Numbered from the stretch's first letter, positions 1 to 7,711 are shown. The stretch is 10,917 nucleotides of DNA from an uncultured Pseudorhodoferax sp. (GCA_913776795.1 CAJYRH010000364.1:1-10917), one strand, 5' to 3'. Translations and numbers: made by a program. Notes: generated by a model from the letters alone, not told the origin.

Positions 1-373
1 CCGGCTGCTGCCCGAGCCGCCGCCCGAACTGGCGCGCTACGTCCCGCATGCACCGGCCGGGCCCGTCGACGGCCGCGTGGTGTCGATCTACGGCAGTGGC
101 GGCATCTCCAACACCAACGCAGCGCAAAGCCAGGTGGTGGCCATCAACAGGGGCACACGCGACGGCCTGGAGCGCGGCCACGTGCTCACGCTGCTCAGCG
201 ATGGCGGCCGCCTGCCGGACAGCACCGACCCTGCCAAGGCCATCATGAAGCTGCCCGACGAGACCAACGGCACGCTGATGGTGTTCCGCACCTTCGAGCG
301 CGTGTCCTACGGACTGATCCTGGACATCCAGAGCGGCGTGAAGGTCGGCGACCGGCTGGTCGCACCACGCTGA
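1..373 (+). CDS. LysM peptidoglycan-binding domain protein, C-terminal fragment
   Basis: The frame is open from the window edge (first full codon at base 2) to a TGA at 371-373, giving about 123 C-terminal residues; the start lies outside. The visible part is soluble, with a Pro-rich start (LPEPPPELARY) followed by a beta-rich stretch containing VDGRVVSIYG, QVVAINRGTRDGLERGHVL and SGVKVGDRLVAPR. This resembles the C-terminal half of the LysM-containing envelope proteins that commonly sit just upstream of dprA in Burkholderiales. There the LysM repeat is N-terminal, so it would not be visible here. The name therefore rests on the tail and the neighbourhood, not on a LysM motif seen in the sequence. 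The family role is inferred to be periplasmic or peptidoglycan-associated, with no known reaction. dprA starts 25 bases downstream in the same direction, so the two may be co-transcribed. Confidence 0.75.
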   Translation, partial: RLLPEPPPELARYVPHAPAGPVDGRVVSIYGSGGISNTNAAQSQVVAINRGTRDGLERGHVLTLLSDGGRLPDSTDPAKAIMKLPDETNGTLMVFRTFERVSYGLILDIQSGVKVGDRLVAPR

Positions 374-398
374 GGGGATTGTTCCCGGGGCACACCCG

Positions 399-1532
399 AT
401 GGAGCGCAGCGAACTCGGCCACTGGCTCCGGCTGCTCGGCACGCCGGAGATCGGCAACGACACGGCCCGCCGGCTGCTGACGGCCTTCGGCACGCCGCAG
501 GCCGTGTTCGAACAGCCCGCAGCTGCGCTGGCCCAGGTGGTGAACGCACGCCAGCTGCGGCTGCTGGCCGATCCACCCTCCGGCCATGCCCAACTGCTCG
601 ACGCCACCTGGCAGTGGCTGCAGCAGATGCCCGGGCAACGCTGCGTGCTGGCGCCGGGGCAGCAGGGCTACCCCGTGGCGCTGCTGCAGATGGCCGACCC
701 GCCCCTGCTGCTGTACGGCACCGGCGATCTGGCACGGTGGCACGCGTTCGCCGCCGCCGAGTCAAACCGCGGCCTGGCCATCGTCGGCAGCCGCCAGCCC
801 ACACCGCAGGGCCTGGCCCATGCGCGGCAGTTCGCGCGCGGGGCCGCGGCGACCGGCTGGACCGTTGTTTCGGGCCTGGCCCTGGGGGTGGACGGCGCGG
901 CGCACGAAGGCGCACTGGCAGGCACGGCCGACGACGCGCCCCAGCCAGCCACCGTCGCCGTGGTCGGCACCGGCCTGGACAGCGTCTACCCCAAGGCCCA
1001 TCTGGCCCTGGCCCGGGCCATTGCGGCGCGGGGCATGCTGCTGTCCGAATACCCGCTCGGCACGCCGCCACTGGCTGCCAACTTTCCGCGCCGCAACCGC
1101 CTGATCGCGGGACTGAGCCGCGGCACGCTGGTGGTGGAGGCAGCGTTGCGCTCGGGCTCTTTGATCACCGCACGGCTGGCGGTGGAGCAAGGCAAGGAGG
1201 TGTTCGCGATCCCGGGCTCCATCCATGCGCCCCAGGCGGGCGGCTGCCACCAGCTGATCCAGCAGGGCGCCAAGCTGGTCACGCGGATCGAGGACGTGCT
1301 CGAGGAGTTCGGTCCGCCGGCGGTGGCCACCGCTGCGTCCGCCCCGGCCGCAGCATCGCCCGACGACGATGTGCTCGCCCACATCGGTTTCGATCCCATG
1401 GGACTGGATGCATTGGCGGCCCGCACCGGCCTGCCCACCGCGCTCCTGCAGGCGCGCCTGCTGGAGCTGGAACTGGACGGCCACATCGTGCGGCTTCCGG
1501 GTGCGTTGTTTCAGCGTTTCGCGGCCGCCTGA
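399..1532 (+). CDS. dprA: DNA-processing protein DprA (Smf)
   Basis: DprA binds incoming single-stranded DNA in the cytoplasm during natural transformation, protects it and loads RecA. The 377-residue protein carries the full family signature. A helical N-terminal region (residues 1-85) precedes the Rossmann-like core: YPVALLQMADPP at 91-102, IVGSRQPTPQG at 128-138, SGLALGVDGAAHEGAL at 158-173, VGTGLDSVYP at 189-198, SEYPLGT at 216-222, FPRRNRLIAGLS at 229-240, SGSLITARLA at 252-261 and EVFAIPGS at 267-274. An Ala/Pro-rich linker (about 305-320) leads to a C-terminal winged-helix domain (about 322-372), which many proteobacterial DprA proteins have. The ATG at 399 has a GGGG 8 bases upstream as a weak ribosome site, and the N-terminus fits the family. 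No key motif is missing, so it is probably functional. Its presence does not prove competence, because dprA is also kept in species not known to transform. Confidence 0.98.
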   Translation: MERSELGHWLRLLGTPEIGNDTARRLLTAFGTPQAVFEQPAAALAQVVNARQLRLLADPPSGHAQLLDATWQWLQQMPGQRCVLAPGQQGYPVALLQMADPPLLLYGTGDLARWHAFAAAESNRGLAIVGSRQPTPQGLAHARQFARGAAATGWTVVSGLALGVDGAAHEGALAGTADDAPQPATVAVVGTGLDSVYPKAHLALARAIAARGMLLSEYPLGTPPLAANFPRRNRLIAGLSRGTLVVEAALRSGSLITARLAVEQGKEVFAIPGSIHAPQAGGCHQLIQQGAKLVTRIEDVLEEFGPPAVATAASAPAAASPDDDVLAHIGFDPMGLDALAARTGLPTALLQARLLELELDGHIVRLPGALFQRFAAA

Positions 1533-1534
1533 AC

Positions 1535-1547
1535 GGCCTGCCAGGCC
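1535..1547 (+). repeat. Small perfect inverted repeat after dprA
   Basis: GGCCT (1535-1539) and AGGCC (1543-1547) form a perfect 5-bp GC-rich stem with a 3-base loop, starting 2 bases after the dprA stop. No T-tract follows, so it is not a canonical intrinsic terminator. It sits where the -35 region of the TATATT box at 1555 would be. It may be an attenuating hairpin or chance in GC-rich DNA. Confidence 0.25.
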
Positions 1548-1554
1548 ACTGCGC

Positions 1555-1560
1555 TATATT
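1555..1560 (+). promoter_or_regulatory. Candidate -10 box for a leaderless smg transcript
   Basis: TATATT matches the sigma-70 -10 consensus at five of six positions and stands out in very GC-rich surroundings. It ends 6 bases before the smg ATG at 1567, so transcription starting 6-7 bases downstream would begin at or next to the start codon. No purine-rich ribosome site lies between dprA and smg, which fits a leaderless message. No good -35 hexamer is seen at 16-18 bp spacing, and there is no extended -10 TG, so this remains a candidate. Confidence 0.35.
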
Positions 1561-1566
1561 GGGCCC

Positions 1567-2016
1567 ATGTTCGAAGTGCTCGCTTACGTCTACGAAAACT
1601 ATTGGCGCGGCGATGCCTGCCCCGAGCCACAGCAGCTGGGCCGCAAGCTCAGTGCCGTCGGCTTCGAGGCCGAGGAGATCAGCCAGGCGCTGGACTGGCT
1701 CAGCGGCCTGCGCGTGGATACCGTGCACGAGGCGCTGCCGCCCAGCACGGCCATGCGGGTCTACACCCCTGCCGAGTGCGAGCACCTGGGCGCCGAATGC
1801 CTGGGCTTCGTGCAGTTGCTCGAAGGCGCCGGCGTGCTGCCGGCCGCACAGCGTGAACTCGTGGTGGACCGCGCGATGGCCGCCCCCGGCGGCCCGGTGG
1901 CGCTTTCCGAGTTCAAGATGATCGTGCTGATGGTCTACTGGAGCAGCGGCACCGAGCCCGATGCCTTGGTGCTGGACGAGCTTTCACACGACACCTCGAC
2001 GCGCCTGGCGCACTGA
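1567..2016 (+). CDS. smg: Smg family protein (DUF494)
   Basis: This 149-residue soluble protein belongs to the Smg/DUF494 family, which usually lies directly after dprA in gamma- and betaproteobacteria. Its biochemical function is not established. Family marks are the N-terminal MFEVLAYVYENYW (1-13), GFEAEEISQALDWLSGL (32-48), MRVYTPAECEHLGAECLGF (63-81) and a C-terminal FKMIVLMVYW segment (116-125). The reading frame stays open upstream into dprA, but homology begins exactly at the ATG at 1567, so that start is chosen. The start has no Shine-Dalgarno sequence, and a TATATT box lies 6 bases before it, so the mRNA may be leaderless. The gap after dprA is 34 bases. The gene runs tail to tail into the minus-strand DUF1631 gene, with 9 bases between the stops. 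In related genomes a topoisomerase gene often follows smg; none is present here. Confidence 0.95.
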   Translation: MFEVLAYVYENYWRGDACPEPQQLGRKLSAVGFEAEEISQALDWLSGLRVDTVHEALPPSTAMRVYTPAECEHLGAECLGFVQLLEGAGVLPAAQRELVVDRAMAAPGGPVALSEFKMIVLMVYWSSGTEPDALVLDELSHDTSTRLAH

Positions 2017-2019
2017 GGC

Positions 2020-2035
2020 GGCGGCTCAAACCGCC
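2020..2035. terminator. Short GC hairpin between convergent stop codons
   Basis: GGCGG (2020-2024) and CCGCC (2031-2035) form a perfect 5-bp stem with a 6-base loop (CTCAAA) that contains most of the DUF1631 stop codon. It lies just after the smg stop (2014-2016), so it could serve transcripts from both directions. Neither strand has a following U-tract, so as an intrinsic terminator it is weak; termination may be Rho-dependent or caused by converging transcription. Confidence 0.3.
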
Positions 2036-4386
2036 AGCAGCCGCCCCGGGTTGGCGTCCAGCTTCTCCAGCGCCTGGCGCGTCGCGCGCAGTGTGAGCGC
2101 CTCTTCCTCCTGCGGAATCAGCAGGCCCGCCTGCAGGTAGGCGGCCAGGCGCTTGGCCTGGATCAGCGTGCTGCGGCCGTCCATGGCCGCGAACAGGAAC
2201 AGCTGCTTGCGCTCGCTGCGCCAGGCCAGCTGTACCTGGCTGATCTTCTGGTTGTGGTCCAGCGTGAACCAGTGGCCCAACTGCAGCTCGTGCGCCCATG
2301 CCAGCATGGCCTCGCTCGGCTTGGCGCCGGCGTCGGGGATCACGTCGATGGAGGACGCATCGATGCCCAGCATGAGCTCGATGCTGTCGGCGTCCAGCGC
2401 CAGGTCGCCCATGCTCTCGTCGCTGACGAAGTCCTCCAGATTGGCCAGGCGCTGGGCCATCATGTCGATGCGCGCCTGCGGAATGGCCTCGGTCTTGGAC
2501 ATGAAGGCATCGGCCAGCGTGTCGCTGATGCGCTTGATGTGTCCTTCCTGCACGGGCGAGGACAGGCCCAGCAGCGTCATGCCCTGGCGCAGGCGCTGCA
2601 GCAACGCGGGCAGGCTCTGGATCACGCGCGCGCGGTCGGCCCGGTTGGGCTTGGCGCTGGCAGCCCAGACCAGGTCGGCCGCGGAGCGCTTGAACGCCAC
2701 GGTCTCCTCGTCCTGCGGCCCCTTGCGCACAGCCGCCATGGCCAGCACCTCGGCCCAGACCTTGAACAGGAACTCGCGCACCTCGTCGCGCACCGGCATG
2801 TCCCTGAGCATGTTGCGCAGCTCGATCGTGTACTGGATCGCCAGCGTCTCCTTTTGCTCGACCTGCTGCGCCACGCTGACCACCTTGGAGGCCGCACCCT
2901 TCTCGGTCAGGAATTTGGACAGGAACTTCTGGAACTCGTCGTAAACGAGCTGGAACACGCGCCGGCCAGTCTCCGGATACTGCTCGATGACCTGCACCAC
3001 GCGCCGGATCTCGGACTCCAGCGCACTGCCGCTGATGGCGTGGGCATCGAAGCCCAGCGCACAGGAGCCCATGCGGTCGATCAGCTGGCGCGCCGGGTGG
3101 TTCAACGTGCCGAAGAACTCGGGTTCGGCCAGCGCCACCCGCAGCACCGGCAATTGCAGCCGGGCGAACCAGACGCGCACAGCCGCCGGAATGCGCTCTT
3201 CGGCCAGGATGCTCTGGAACATCAGCGCGACGATCTCGATGGTGGCCTTCTCGCCGTCCGTCGAAGCCTTCTTCTTGAGCTCGTTGGAGCGATCGCGCAA
3301 CGCGCCGGCCACACGCACCACGCTGGCCTGGCTGTACGCCGTGGCGTCGGCGTGATCGGCATCGCCGATCAGCATGTCGGGGTCGACGAGGCTCTCGTTG
3401 CGCTTGAGGGCATCGGCCAGCGTGGGGGTCAGGTCCTGCTTGGCGGTGGCCTCGAACATGCCTGCGGTCTGCTCGCTCAGCACACGGCGCAGTTGCCCCA
3501 GCACGCCCTGCGCCCTGCGGCGCGCGCGCGCCAGCGGCGACATGGCGGCCACCATCTGGCCGTCGGCCAGGTGGCGCTTGCGCTGGCCATCGTCCGGTGC
3601 CAGGGGCTGGGCGGTGTTGGGGCCGCGGCGAGCGGGCTCAGGCAGCAGGCTGTCCAGCGGATCCTGGCCGGTCGGGGCGTCGCGCTGTGCCTGGATGGCA
3701 GCAGCGTCGCGCTGCCCCAGCGCAGCTGGCGACATCTGGGTCAGGCGCACGCGGTACTTCAGCTCGCCATCGGGCTGCACGCCGGAGGAAAGCAGCAAGG
3801 CCTCGCAGGATCTGCAGGCATCCAGGAGATGGCCGGCCAGTTCGCGCTGCAGCGCATCCACCACGAGCAGGAGACTGGCACGCGGGAGGCGGCTGCCCAG
3901 CCACTGCTCGACCAGCAGCAGCATCAGCGTCTCGGGCCGCAGCACGTCGTCGGCCGGCAGCTCGTCGCGCTTTTCAAGTTGCTGCACGCGCACGCACAGC
4001 TCGGCCAGCGGCCCGCCGACACGCTCCTGCAGTGCCAGCGCCAGCCTGGATGCCAGAATCTTGTTCTCGACGACGTCGTCGCCCACCAGCGTCAGCTCGA
4101 GCACCGGCGGCGTCGGCTTGGACGACACCGCCACAGGGTCTGACCGGGCGGCGCGCTGCCAGGCAGCAGCCACCGCCTCCTCCCAGGCACGGCCGTGGCT
4201 TTGGAACAGCGTCCAGGCATCACGGCGCTCCTGCATCTCGCGCACCGAACTGACCTGCTCCAGCGCCTGCGTGAGGCGCTCCTTGACCGCAACGCCGACC
4301 TCGCCCAGGCGGCGACTGAGCTCGGCCACGAAATGCTGGCGCGTGCGCCGGGCCAGGGGATGGTCGGGTGTTGCGGTGGTGGACAT
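2026..4386 (-). CDS. DUF1631 family protein
   Basis: A 786-residue, largely helical protein without signal peptide or membrane segment, so probably cytoplasmic. The overall pattern fits DUF1631, a proteobacterial family of unknown function. Supporting parts are an N-terminal helical region, the segment ENKILASRLALALQERVGG in the first 130 residues, a central block with ELKKK and FARLQLPVLRVAL, LNHPARQLIDRMG, a charged helical middle, and a conserved C-terminal module starting near residue 699 (LGHWFTLDH, QVQLAWRSERKQLFLFAAMDG). That module looks like a small beta-barrel-type domain, but I cannot assign a ligand. Residues about 60-300 contain low-complexity Ala/Gln/Pro linkers. The ATG at 4386 follows the secF stop by 21 bases; an AAGGA lies 16 bases upstream, which is long for a ribosome site, so translation may be coupled to secF. 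Some databases have mislabelled relatives as thymidine phosphorylase; nothing here supports that. Confidence 0.92.
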   Translation of the reverse strand: MSTTATPDHPLARRTRQHFVAELSRRLGEVGVAVKERLTQALEQVSSVREMQERRDAWTLFQSHGRAWEEAVAAAWQRAARSDPVAVSSKPTPPVLELTLVGDDVVENKILASRLALALQERVGGPLAELCVRVQQLEKRDELPADDVLRPETLMLLLVEQWLGSRLPRASLLLVVDALQRELAGHLLDACRSCEALLLSSGVQPDGELKYRVRLTQMSPAALGQRDAAAIQAQRDAPTGQDPLDSLLPEPARRGPNTAQPLAPDDGQRKRHLADGQMVAAMSPLARARRRAQGVLGQLRRVLSEQTAGMFEATAKQDLTPTLADALKRNESLVDPDMLIGDADHADATAYSQASVVRVAGALRDRSNELKKKASTDGEKATIEIVALMFQSILAEERIPAAVRVWFARLQLPVLRVALAEPEFFGTLNHPARQLIDRMGSCALGFDAHAISGSALESEIRRVVQVIEQYPETGRRVFQLVYDEFQKFLSKFLTEKGAASKVVSVAQQVEQKETLAIQYTIELRNMLRDMPVRDEVREFLFKVWAEVLAMAAVRKGPQDEETVAFKRSAADLVWAASAKPNRADRARVIQSLPALLQRLRQGMTLLGLSSPVQEGHIKRISDTLADAFMSKTEAIPQARIDMMAQRLANLEDFVSDESMGDLALDADSIELMLGIDASSIDVIPDAGAKPSEAMLAWAHELQLGHWFTLDHNQKISQVQLAWRSERKQLFLFAAMDGRSTLIQAKRLAAYLQAGLLIPQEEEALTLRATRQALEKLDANPGRLLAV

Positions 4387-4407
4387 GGACGTTCGTTGGC
4401 AGTCCTT

Positions 4408-5358
4408 CTAGACGACGGCGCCCGCGTTCGGGTCGTTCGGATCTTCGTCCTTCTTGGCGACTTTCACCAGATCCTCGCGCTTGACGCCCAGCCACATCGC
4501 GATCGCCGCCGCCACGAAACACGACGAGTAGATGCCGAAGCAGATGCCGATGGTCAGGGCCAGCGCAAAGTAGTGCAGCGTCGGTCCGCCGAAGAAGAAC
4601 ATGGACAGCACCACCAGCTGCGTCGAACCGTGGGTGATGATGGTCCGGCTGATGGTGCTGGTGATGGCCGAGTCGATGACTTCGGATGTGGTCAGCTTGC
4701 GGTAGCGCCGGAAGTTCTCGCGCACGCGGTCGAAGATCACCACCGACTCGTTGACCGAGTAGCCCAGCACCGCCAGCACCGCGGCCAGCACGGCGAGCGA
4801 GAACTCCCACTGGAAGAATGCGAAGAAGCCCAGGATGATGACCACGTCGTGCAGGTTGGCGAACACGGTGGCCACGGCGAATTTCCACTCGAAGCGGAAC
4901 GCCAGGTAGACCATGATGCCGACGACCACCATGGCCAGCGCCTTCAGGCCATTGGTCGTGAGCTCCTCGCCGACCTGCGGGCCGACGAACTCCACGCCGC
5001 GCAGCGTGACGCCGGGATCGACGGCCTTGAGCGCGTCCACCACCTGCGCGGACTGCTGGGTGGCGTTCATGTCCTTGCGCGCGGGCAGGCGGATCTGCAC
5101 GTCGCGCGAGGAACCGTAGGCCTGCACCAACACCTCGGAATAGCCCAGCGTGCCGATGGTCTCGCGCACCTTGCCGATGTCGGCCGACTGCTCGTAGGCC
5201 ACTTCCATCACCGTGCCGCCCGTGAACTCCACCGACAGATGCAGCCCGCGGTGGAACAAAAAGAACACGGCCAGCGCGAAGGTCAGGAACGAGATCGCGT
5301 TCAGCACCAGCGCGTGGCGCATGAACGGGATGGTCTTGCGGATGCGGAAAAACTCCAT
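4408..5358 (-). CDS. secF: Protein translocase subunit SecF
   Basis: SecF pairs with SecD in the inner membrane. The complex uses the proton-motive force to help pull secreted proteins out of SecYEG on the periplasmic side. The 316-residue protein has the expected layout: a first membrane segment (about 16-36), a periplasmic P4-type domain with VEFTGGTVMEV (43-53) and FVGPQVGEEL (124-133), then five further membrane segments (about 137-156, 163-183, 187-208, 243-262, 265-290). The motif GYSVNESVVIFDRVREN is at 199-215 and the conserved SRTIITHGST at 237-246, with R238. The usual transmembrane Asp is Glu here (E204). The tail is short, cytoplasmic and acidic. The ATG at 5358 has a clear AGGAG 6 bases upstream. 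secD ends 15 bases before, and the DUF1631 gene starts 21 bases after. Confidence 0.99.
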   Translation of the reverse strand: MEFFRIRKTIPFMRHALVLNAISFLTFALAVFFLFHRGLHLSVEFTGGTVMEVAYEQSADIGKVRETIGTLGYSEVLVQAYGSSRDVQIRLPARKDMNATQQSAQVVDALKAVDPGVTLRGVEFVGPQVGEELTTNGLKALAMVVVGIMVYLAFRFEWKFAVATVFANLHDVVIILGFFAFFQWEFSLAVLAAVLAVLGYSVNESVVIFDRVRENFRRYRKLTTSEVIDSAITSTISRTIITHGSTQLVVLSMFFFGGPTLHYFALALTIGICFGIYSSCFVAAAIAMWLGVKREDLVKVAKKDEDPNDPNAGAVV

Positions 5359-5373
5359 GTCGTGCTCCTGAGC

Positions 5374-7257
5374 TTACTTGGCGGGGACCGCCAGCGCGTC
5401 CTGCTCGGGTCGCCAGACGGTGCCGATGGACACGCTCTTGAGCTTCTTCTGACGGCCGTACCAGAGGTTGACCAGCGCGCGCGAGAAGAACACGGCCGAG
5501 AACATCGAGGTGACGATGCCCAGGCAGTGCACCACGGCGAAACCGCGGATCGGGCCGGAGCCGAAGGCCAGCAGCGCCACGCCGGCGATCAGCGTCGTCA
5601 CGTTGGAGTCCAGGATGGTGCCCCAGGCGCGGTCGTAGCCGGCGTGGATCGCCGCCTGCGGCGAGGCGCCGTTGCGCAGTTCCTCGCGCACGCGCTCGTT
5701 GATCAGCACGTTCGAATCGATCGCCACGCCGATGGCCAGCGCCATGGCGGCGATGCCCGGCAGCGTGAGCGTGGCCTGCAGCATCGACAGCACGGCCACC
5801 AGCAGCAGCAGGTTGAACGCCAGCGCAACCGACGAGAACACACCGAACAGTGCGTAGTAGGCGCACATGAACACCATGATGGCCAGGAAGCCGTACAGCA
5901 CGCTGTTGAAGCCCTTGCTGATGTTGTCGGCGCCCAGGCTCGGGCCGATGGTGCGCTCCTGGATGATCTCCATGGGCGCGGCCAGCGAGCCCGCGCGCAG
6001 CAGCAGCGCGGTGTCGTTGGCCTCGGTGGTGGTCATGCTGCCGGAGATCTGCACGCGCCCGCCGGCGATCTCGGTGCGGATCACGGGCGCCGTGACGACC
6101 TCGCCGCGGCCCTTCTCGAACAGGATGATGGCCATGCGCTTGTTGACGTTCTCGCGCGTGACGTCCTTGAAGATGCGGGCGCCCTTGGCATCCAGCGTCA
6201 GGTTGACGGTGGGCTGGTTGGTCTGGCTGTCGAAACCCGGCTGGGCGTCGGTCAGGTTCTCGCCGGTCAGCACGACCTGGCGCTTGACGATCACGTTCTG
6301 GCCGGCGCGGTCCGGATAGCGCTCCGAGCCGAAGGGCACGGCGCCGGTGCCGGTCTCGGCGCTGCGCGCCTCGGTGCTCTCGTCGACCAGGCGCACTTCC
6401 AGCGTGGCCGTGCGGCCCAGGATGTCCTTGGCCTTGGCCGTGTCCTGCACGCCAGGCAGCTGGACCACGATGCGCTCCAGCCCTTGCTGCTGGATCACGG
6501 GCTCGGCCACGCCGAGCTCGTTGATCCGGTTGTGCAGCGTGGTGATGTTCTGCTTGAGGGCGGCATCCTGCAGCCGGCGCGCGGCCTCGGGCTTGATGCT
6601 GGCCACCATCTTCCAGGTGCCACCGACCTGGCTGTCGTTCGCGGACAGGTCGGGGAACTGGTCCTGCACGACGCGTCGGGCGGCCTCCAGGGCCTGGGCG
6701 TCGCGGAAGGTGATCTCCACGGTCTGGCCGCTGCGGTTGACCGAGGCACCGCGGATGTTCTTGTCGCGCAGCGCCGTGCGCAGATCGCCTGCGAAGGATT
6801 CGGCGCGCTTGTCGATGGCGCCCTTCATGTCCACCTGCAGCAGGAAATCCACGCCACCGCGCAGATCGAGGCCCAGGTACATGGGGTGGGCGTTGAGCGC
6901 GGCCAGCCAGGCCGGCGAGCGCGACACCAGGTTCAGCGCGACAACGTAGGACGGGTCGGCCGGGTCGGGCACCAGCGCGCGCTGCAGCGCATCGCGTGCC
7001 TTGAGCTGCTCGTCCGGCGTTGCGAAGCGCGCGCGCACGGAACTGCCATCCAGCGAGACGAGGTCGGGCATGGCGCCCGATTCCTTCAGGATCTGCTCGA
7101 CACGCTCACGCGTGGCCGCGTCCACCCTCACGCTGGCCTTGCCGGCAGACACCTGCACGGCAGGCGCCTCGCCAAAGAAATTGGGCAGGGCGTAGATCAG
7201 CCCCAAAAGCAGCACGACCACGATGGTCACGTACTTCCATACCGGATAACGGTTCAT
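5374..7257 (-). CDS. secD: Protein translocase subunit SecD
   Basis: SecD is the larger half of the SecDF proton-driven export motor. At 627 residues it is close to the E. coli length of about 615. It has an N-terminal membrane segment (about 8-25), the periplasmic motif LGLDLRGGVDFL (128-139), RINELGVAEPVIQQQG (244-259), IVVQLPGVQDTAKAKDILG (263-281), the P1 head-region motif GGRVQISG (399-406), LRAGSLAAPMEI (420-431) and ERTIGPSLG (434-442). Five C-terminal membrane segments follow (about 451-471, 473-495, 499-519, 552-570, 576-598). The proton-path Asp is D514 in AIDSNVLINERVREEL. The ATG at 7257 fits the family N-terminus. Its ribosome site is weak (GGGG about 13 bases upstream), and the gap from yajC is 42 bases. 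That gap contains the 10-bp palindrome AAGGCGCCTT at 7275-7284, with no evident role. Confidence 0.99.
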   Translation of the reverse strand: MNRYPVWKYVTIVVVLLLGLIYALPNFFGEAPAVQVSAGKASVRVDAATRERVEQILKESGAMPDLVSLDGSSVRARFATPDEQLKARDALQRALVPDPADPSYVVALNLVSRSPAWLAALNAHPMYLGLDLRGGVDFLLQVDMKGAIDKRAESFAGDLRTALRDKNIRGASVNRSGQTVEITFRDAQALEAARRVVQDQFPDLSANDSQVGGTWKMVASIKPEAARRLQDAALKQNITTLHNRINELGVAEPVIQQQGLERIVVQLPGVQDTAKAKDILGRTATLEVRLVDESTEARSAETGTGAVPFGSERYPDRAGQNVIVKRQVVLTGENLTDAQPGFDSQTNQPTVNLTLDAKGARIFKDVTRENVNKRMAIILFEKGRGEVVTAPVIRTEIAGGRVQISGSMTTTEANDTALLLRAGSLAAPMEIIQERTIGPSLGADNISKGFNSVLYGFLAIMVFMCAYYALFGVFSSVALAFNLLLLVAVLSMLQATLTLPGIAAMALAIGVAIDSNVLINERVREELRNGASPQAAIHAGYDRAWGTILDSNVTTLIAGVALLAFGSGPIRGFAVVHCLGIVTSMFSAVFFSRALVNLWYGRQKKLKSVSIGTVWRPEQDALAVPAK

Positions 7258-7299
7258 GATCGGCCGCGCCCCGCAAGGCGCCTTTCAACGGGAAACGAC

Positions 7300-7635
7300 T
7301 TACTTCAGGGTGCCCTTGGGCAGCACCTGCACCACGGCATGGCGCTGCAGCTGCACTTCCACGCCATTGGCGATCTCCACGCTCAGCGAACCCTCGCCCA
7401 ACTTGGTGACCCGGCCGATCAGACCGCCGGCGGTGGCGATCTCGTCGCCCTTGGCCAGTGCGTCGATCATGGCGCGGTGTTCCTTCTGCTTCTTCATCTG
7501 CGGGCGGATCATGATGAAGTACAGCACCACGAACATCAGCAGCAGCGGCAGCATGCTGCCCAGCGACGACATCAGGTCGCCGCCACCGGAAGCTGCAGCA
7601 GGCGCGGTTTGAGCAAAAGCGGAAGAAATCAGCAC
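7300..7635 (-). CDS. yajC: Sec translocase accessory subunit YajC
   Basis: YajC is a small single-span inner-membrane protein that co-purifies with SecDF and is the usual first sec gene of this operon. The 111-residue protein has a short N-terminal stretch resembling a weak signal sequence (SSAFAQTAPAAA), one membrane segment (about 28-43), the family signature IRPQMKKQKEH (43-53) and a soluble domain with KGDEIATAGGLIGRVTKL (62-79). The start is GTG at 7635-7633. It is the first start codon after an in-frame TAG at 7668-7666, and GGAG lies 8 bases upstream, so the call is firm. secD follows after 42 bases. The tgt and queA genes that often precede yajC are absent; an oxidoreductase gene lies upstream instead. 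Confidence 0.97.
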   Translation of the reverse strand: MLISSAFAQTAPAAASGGGDLMSSLGSMLPLLLMFVVLYFIMIRPQMKKQKEHRAMIDALAKGDEIATAGGLIGRVTKLGEGSLSVEIANGVEVQLQRHAVVQVLPKGTLK

Positions 7636-7643
7636 GAAAGCGT

Positions 7644-7647
7644 CTCC
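7644..7647 (-). promoter_or_regulatory. Ribosome binding site fixing the GTG start of yajC
   Basis: On the minus strand GGAG lies 8 bases before the GTG at 7635. Together with the in-frame TAG only 10 codons upstream, it fixes the unusual start codon of yajC. Confidence 0.75.
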
Positions 7648-7694
7648 AGGCGAGGATGCAAAGATCTAAAAGCGCACGAATGCGCGCATGGCTA

Positions 7695-7711
7695 CGCGCG
7701 ACAAGCGCGCG
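7695..7711 (-). repeat. GC hairpin in the yajC leader
   Basis: CGCGCG (7695-7700) and CGCGCG (7706-7711) form a perfect 6-bp stem around a 5-base loop (ACAAG on the plus strand). It lies about 60 bases before the yajC start, inside the presumed 5' leader. No T-tract follows on the minus strand, so it is not a standard terminator. A competing pairing of 7682-7686 with 7695-7699 also exists, so two alternative folds are possible. It may simply reflect local GC alternation. Confidence 0.3.

Noticed and set aside
1369..1566. An upstream extension of smg into dprA
   Set aside because: The frame is open, but family similarity begins exactly at the ATG at 1567 and dprA coding is certain through 1532.
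2254..4143. A 629-codon plus-strand frame opposite the DUF1631 gene
   Set aside because: Antisense shadow. The minus-strand frame matches a known family from end to end, and the plus-strand product is His/Gln/Leu low complexity.
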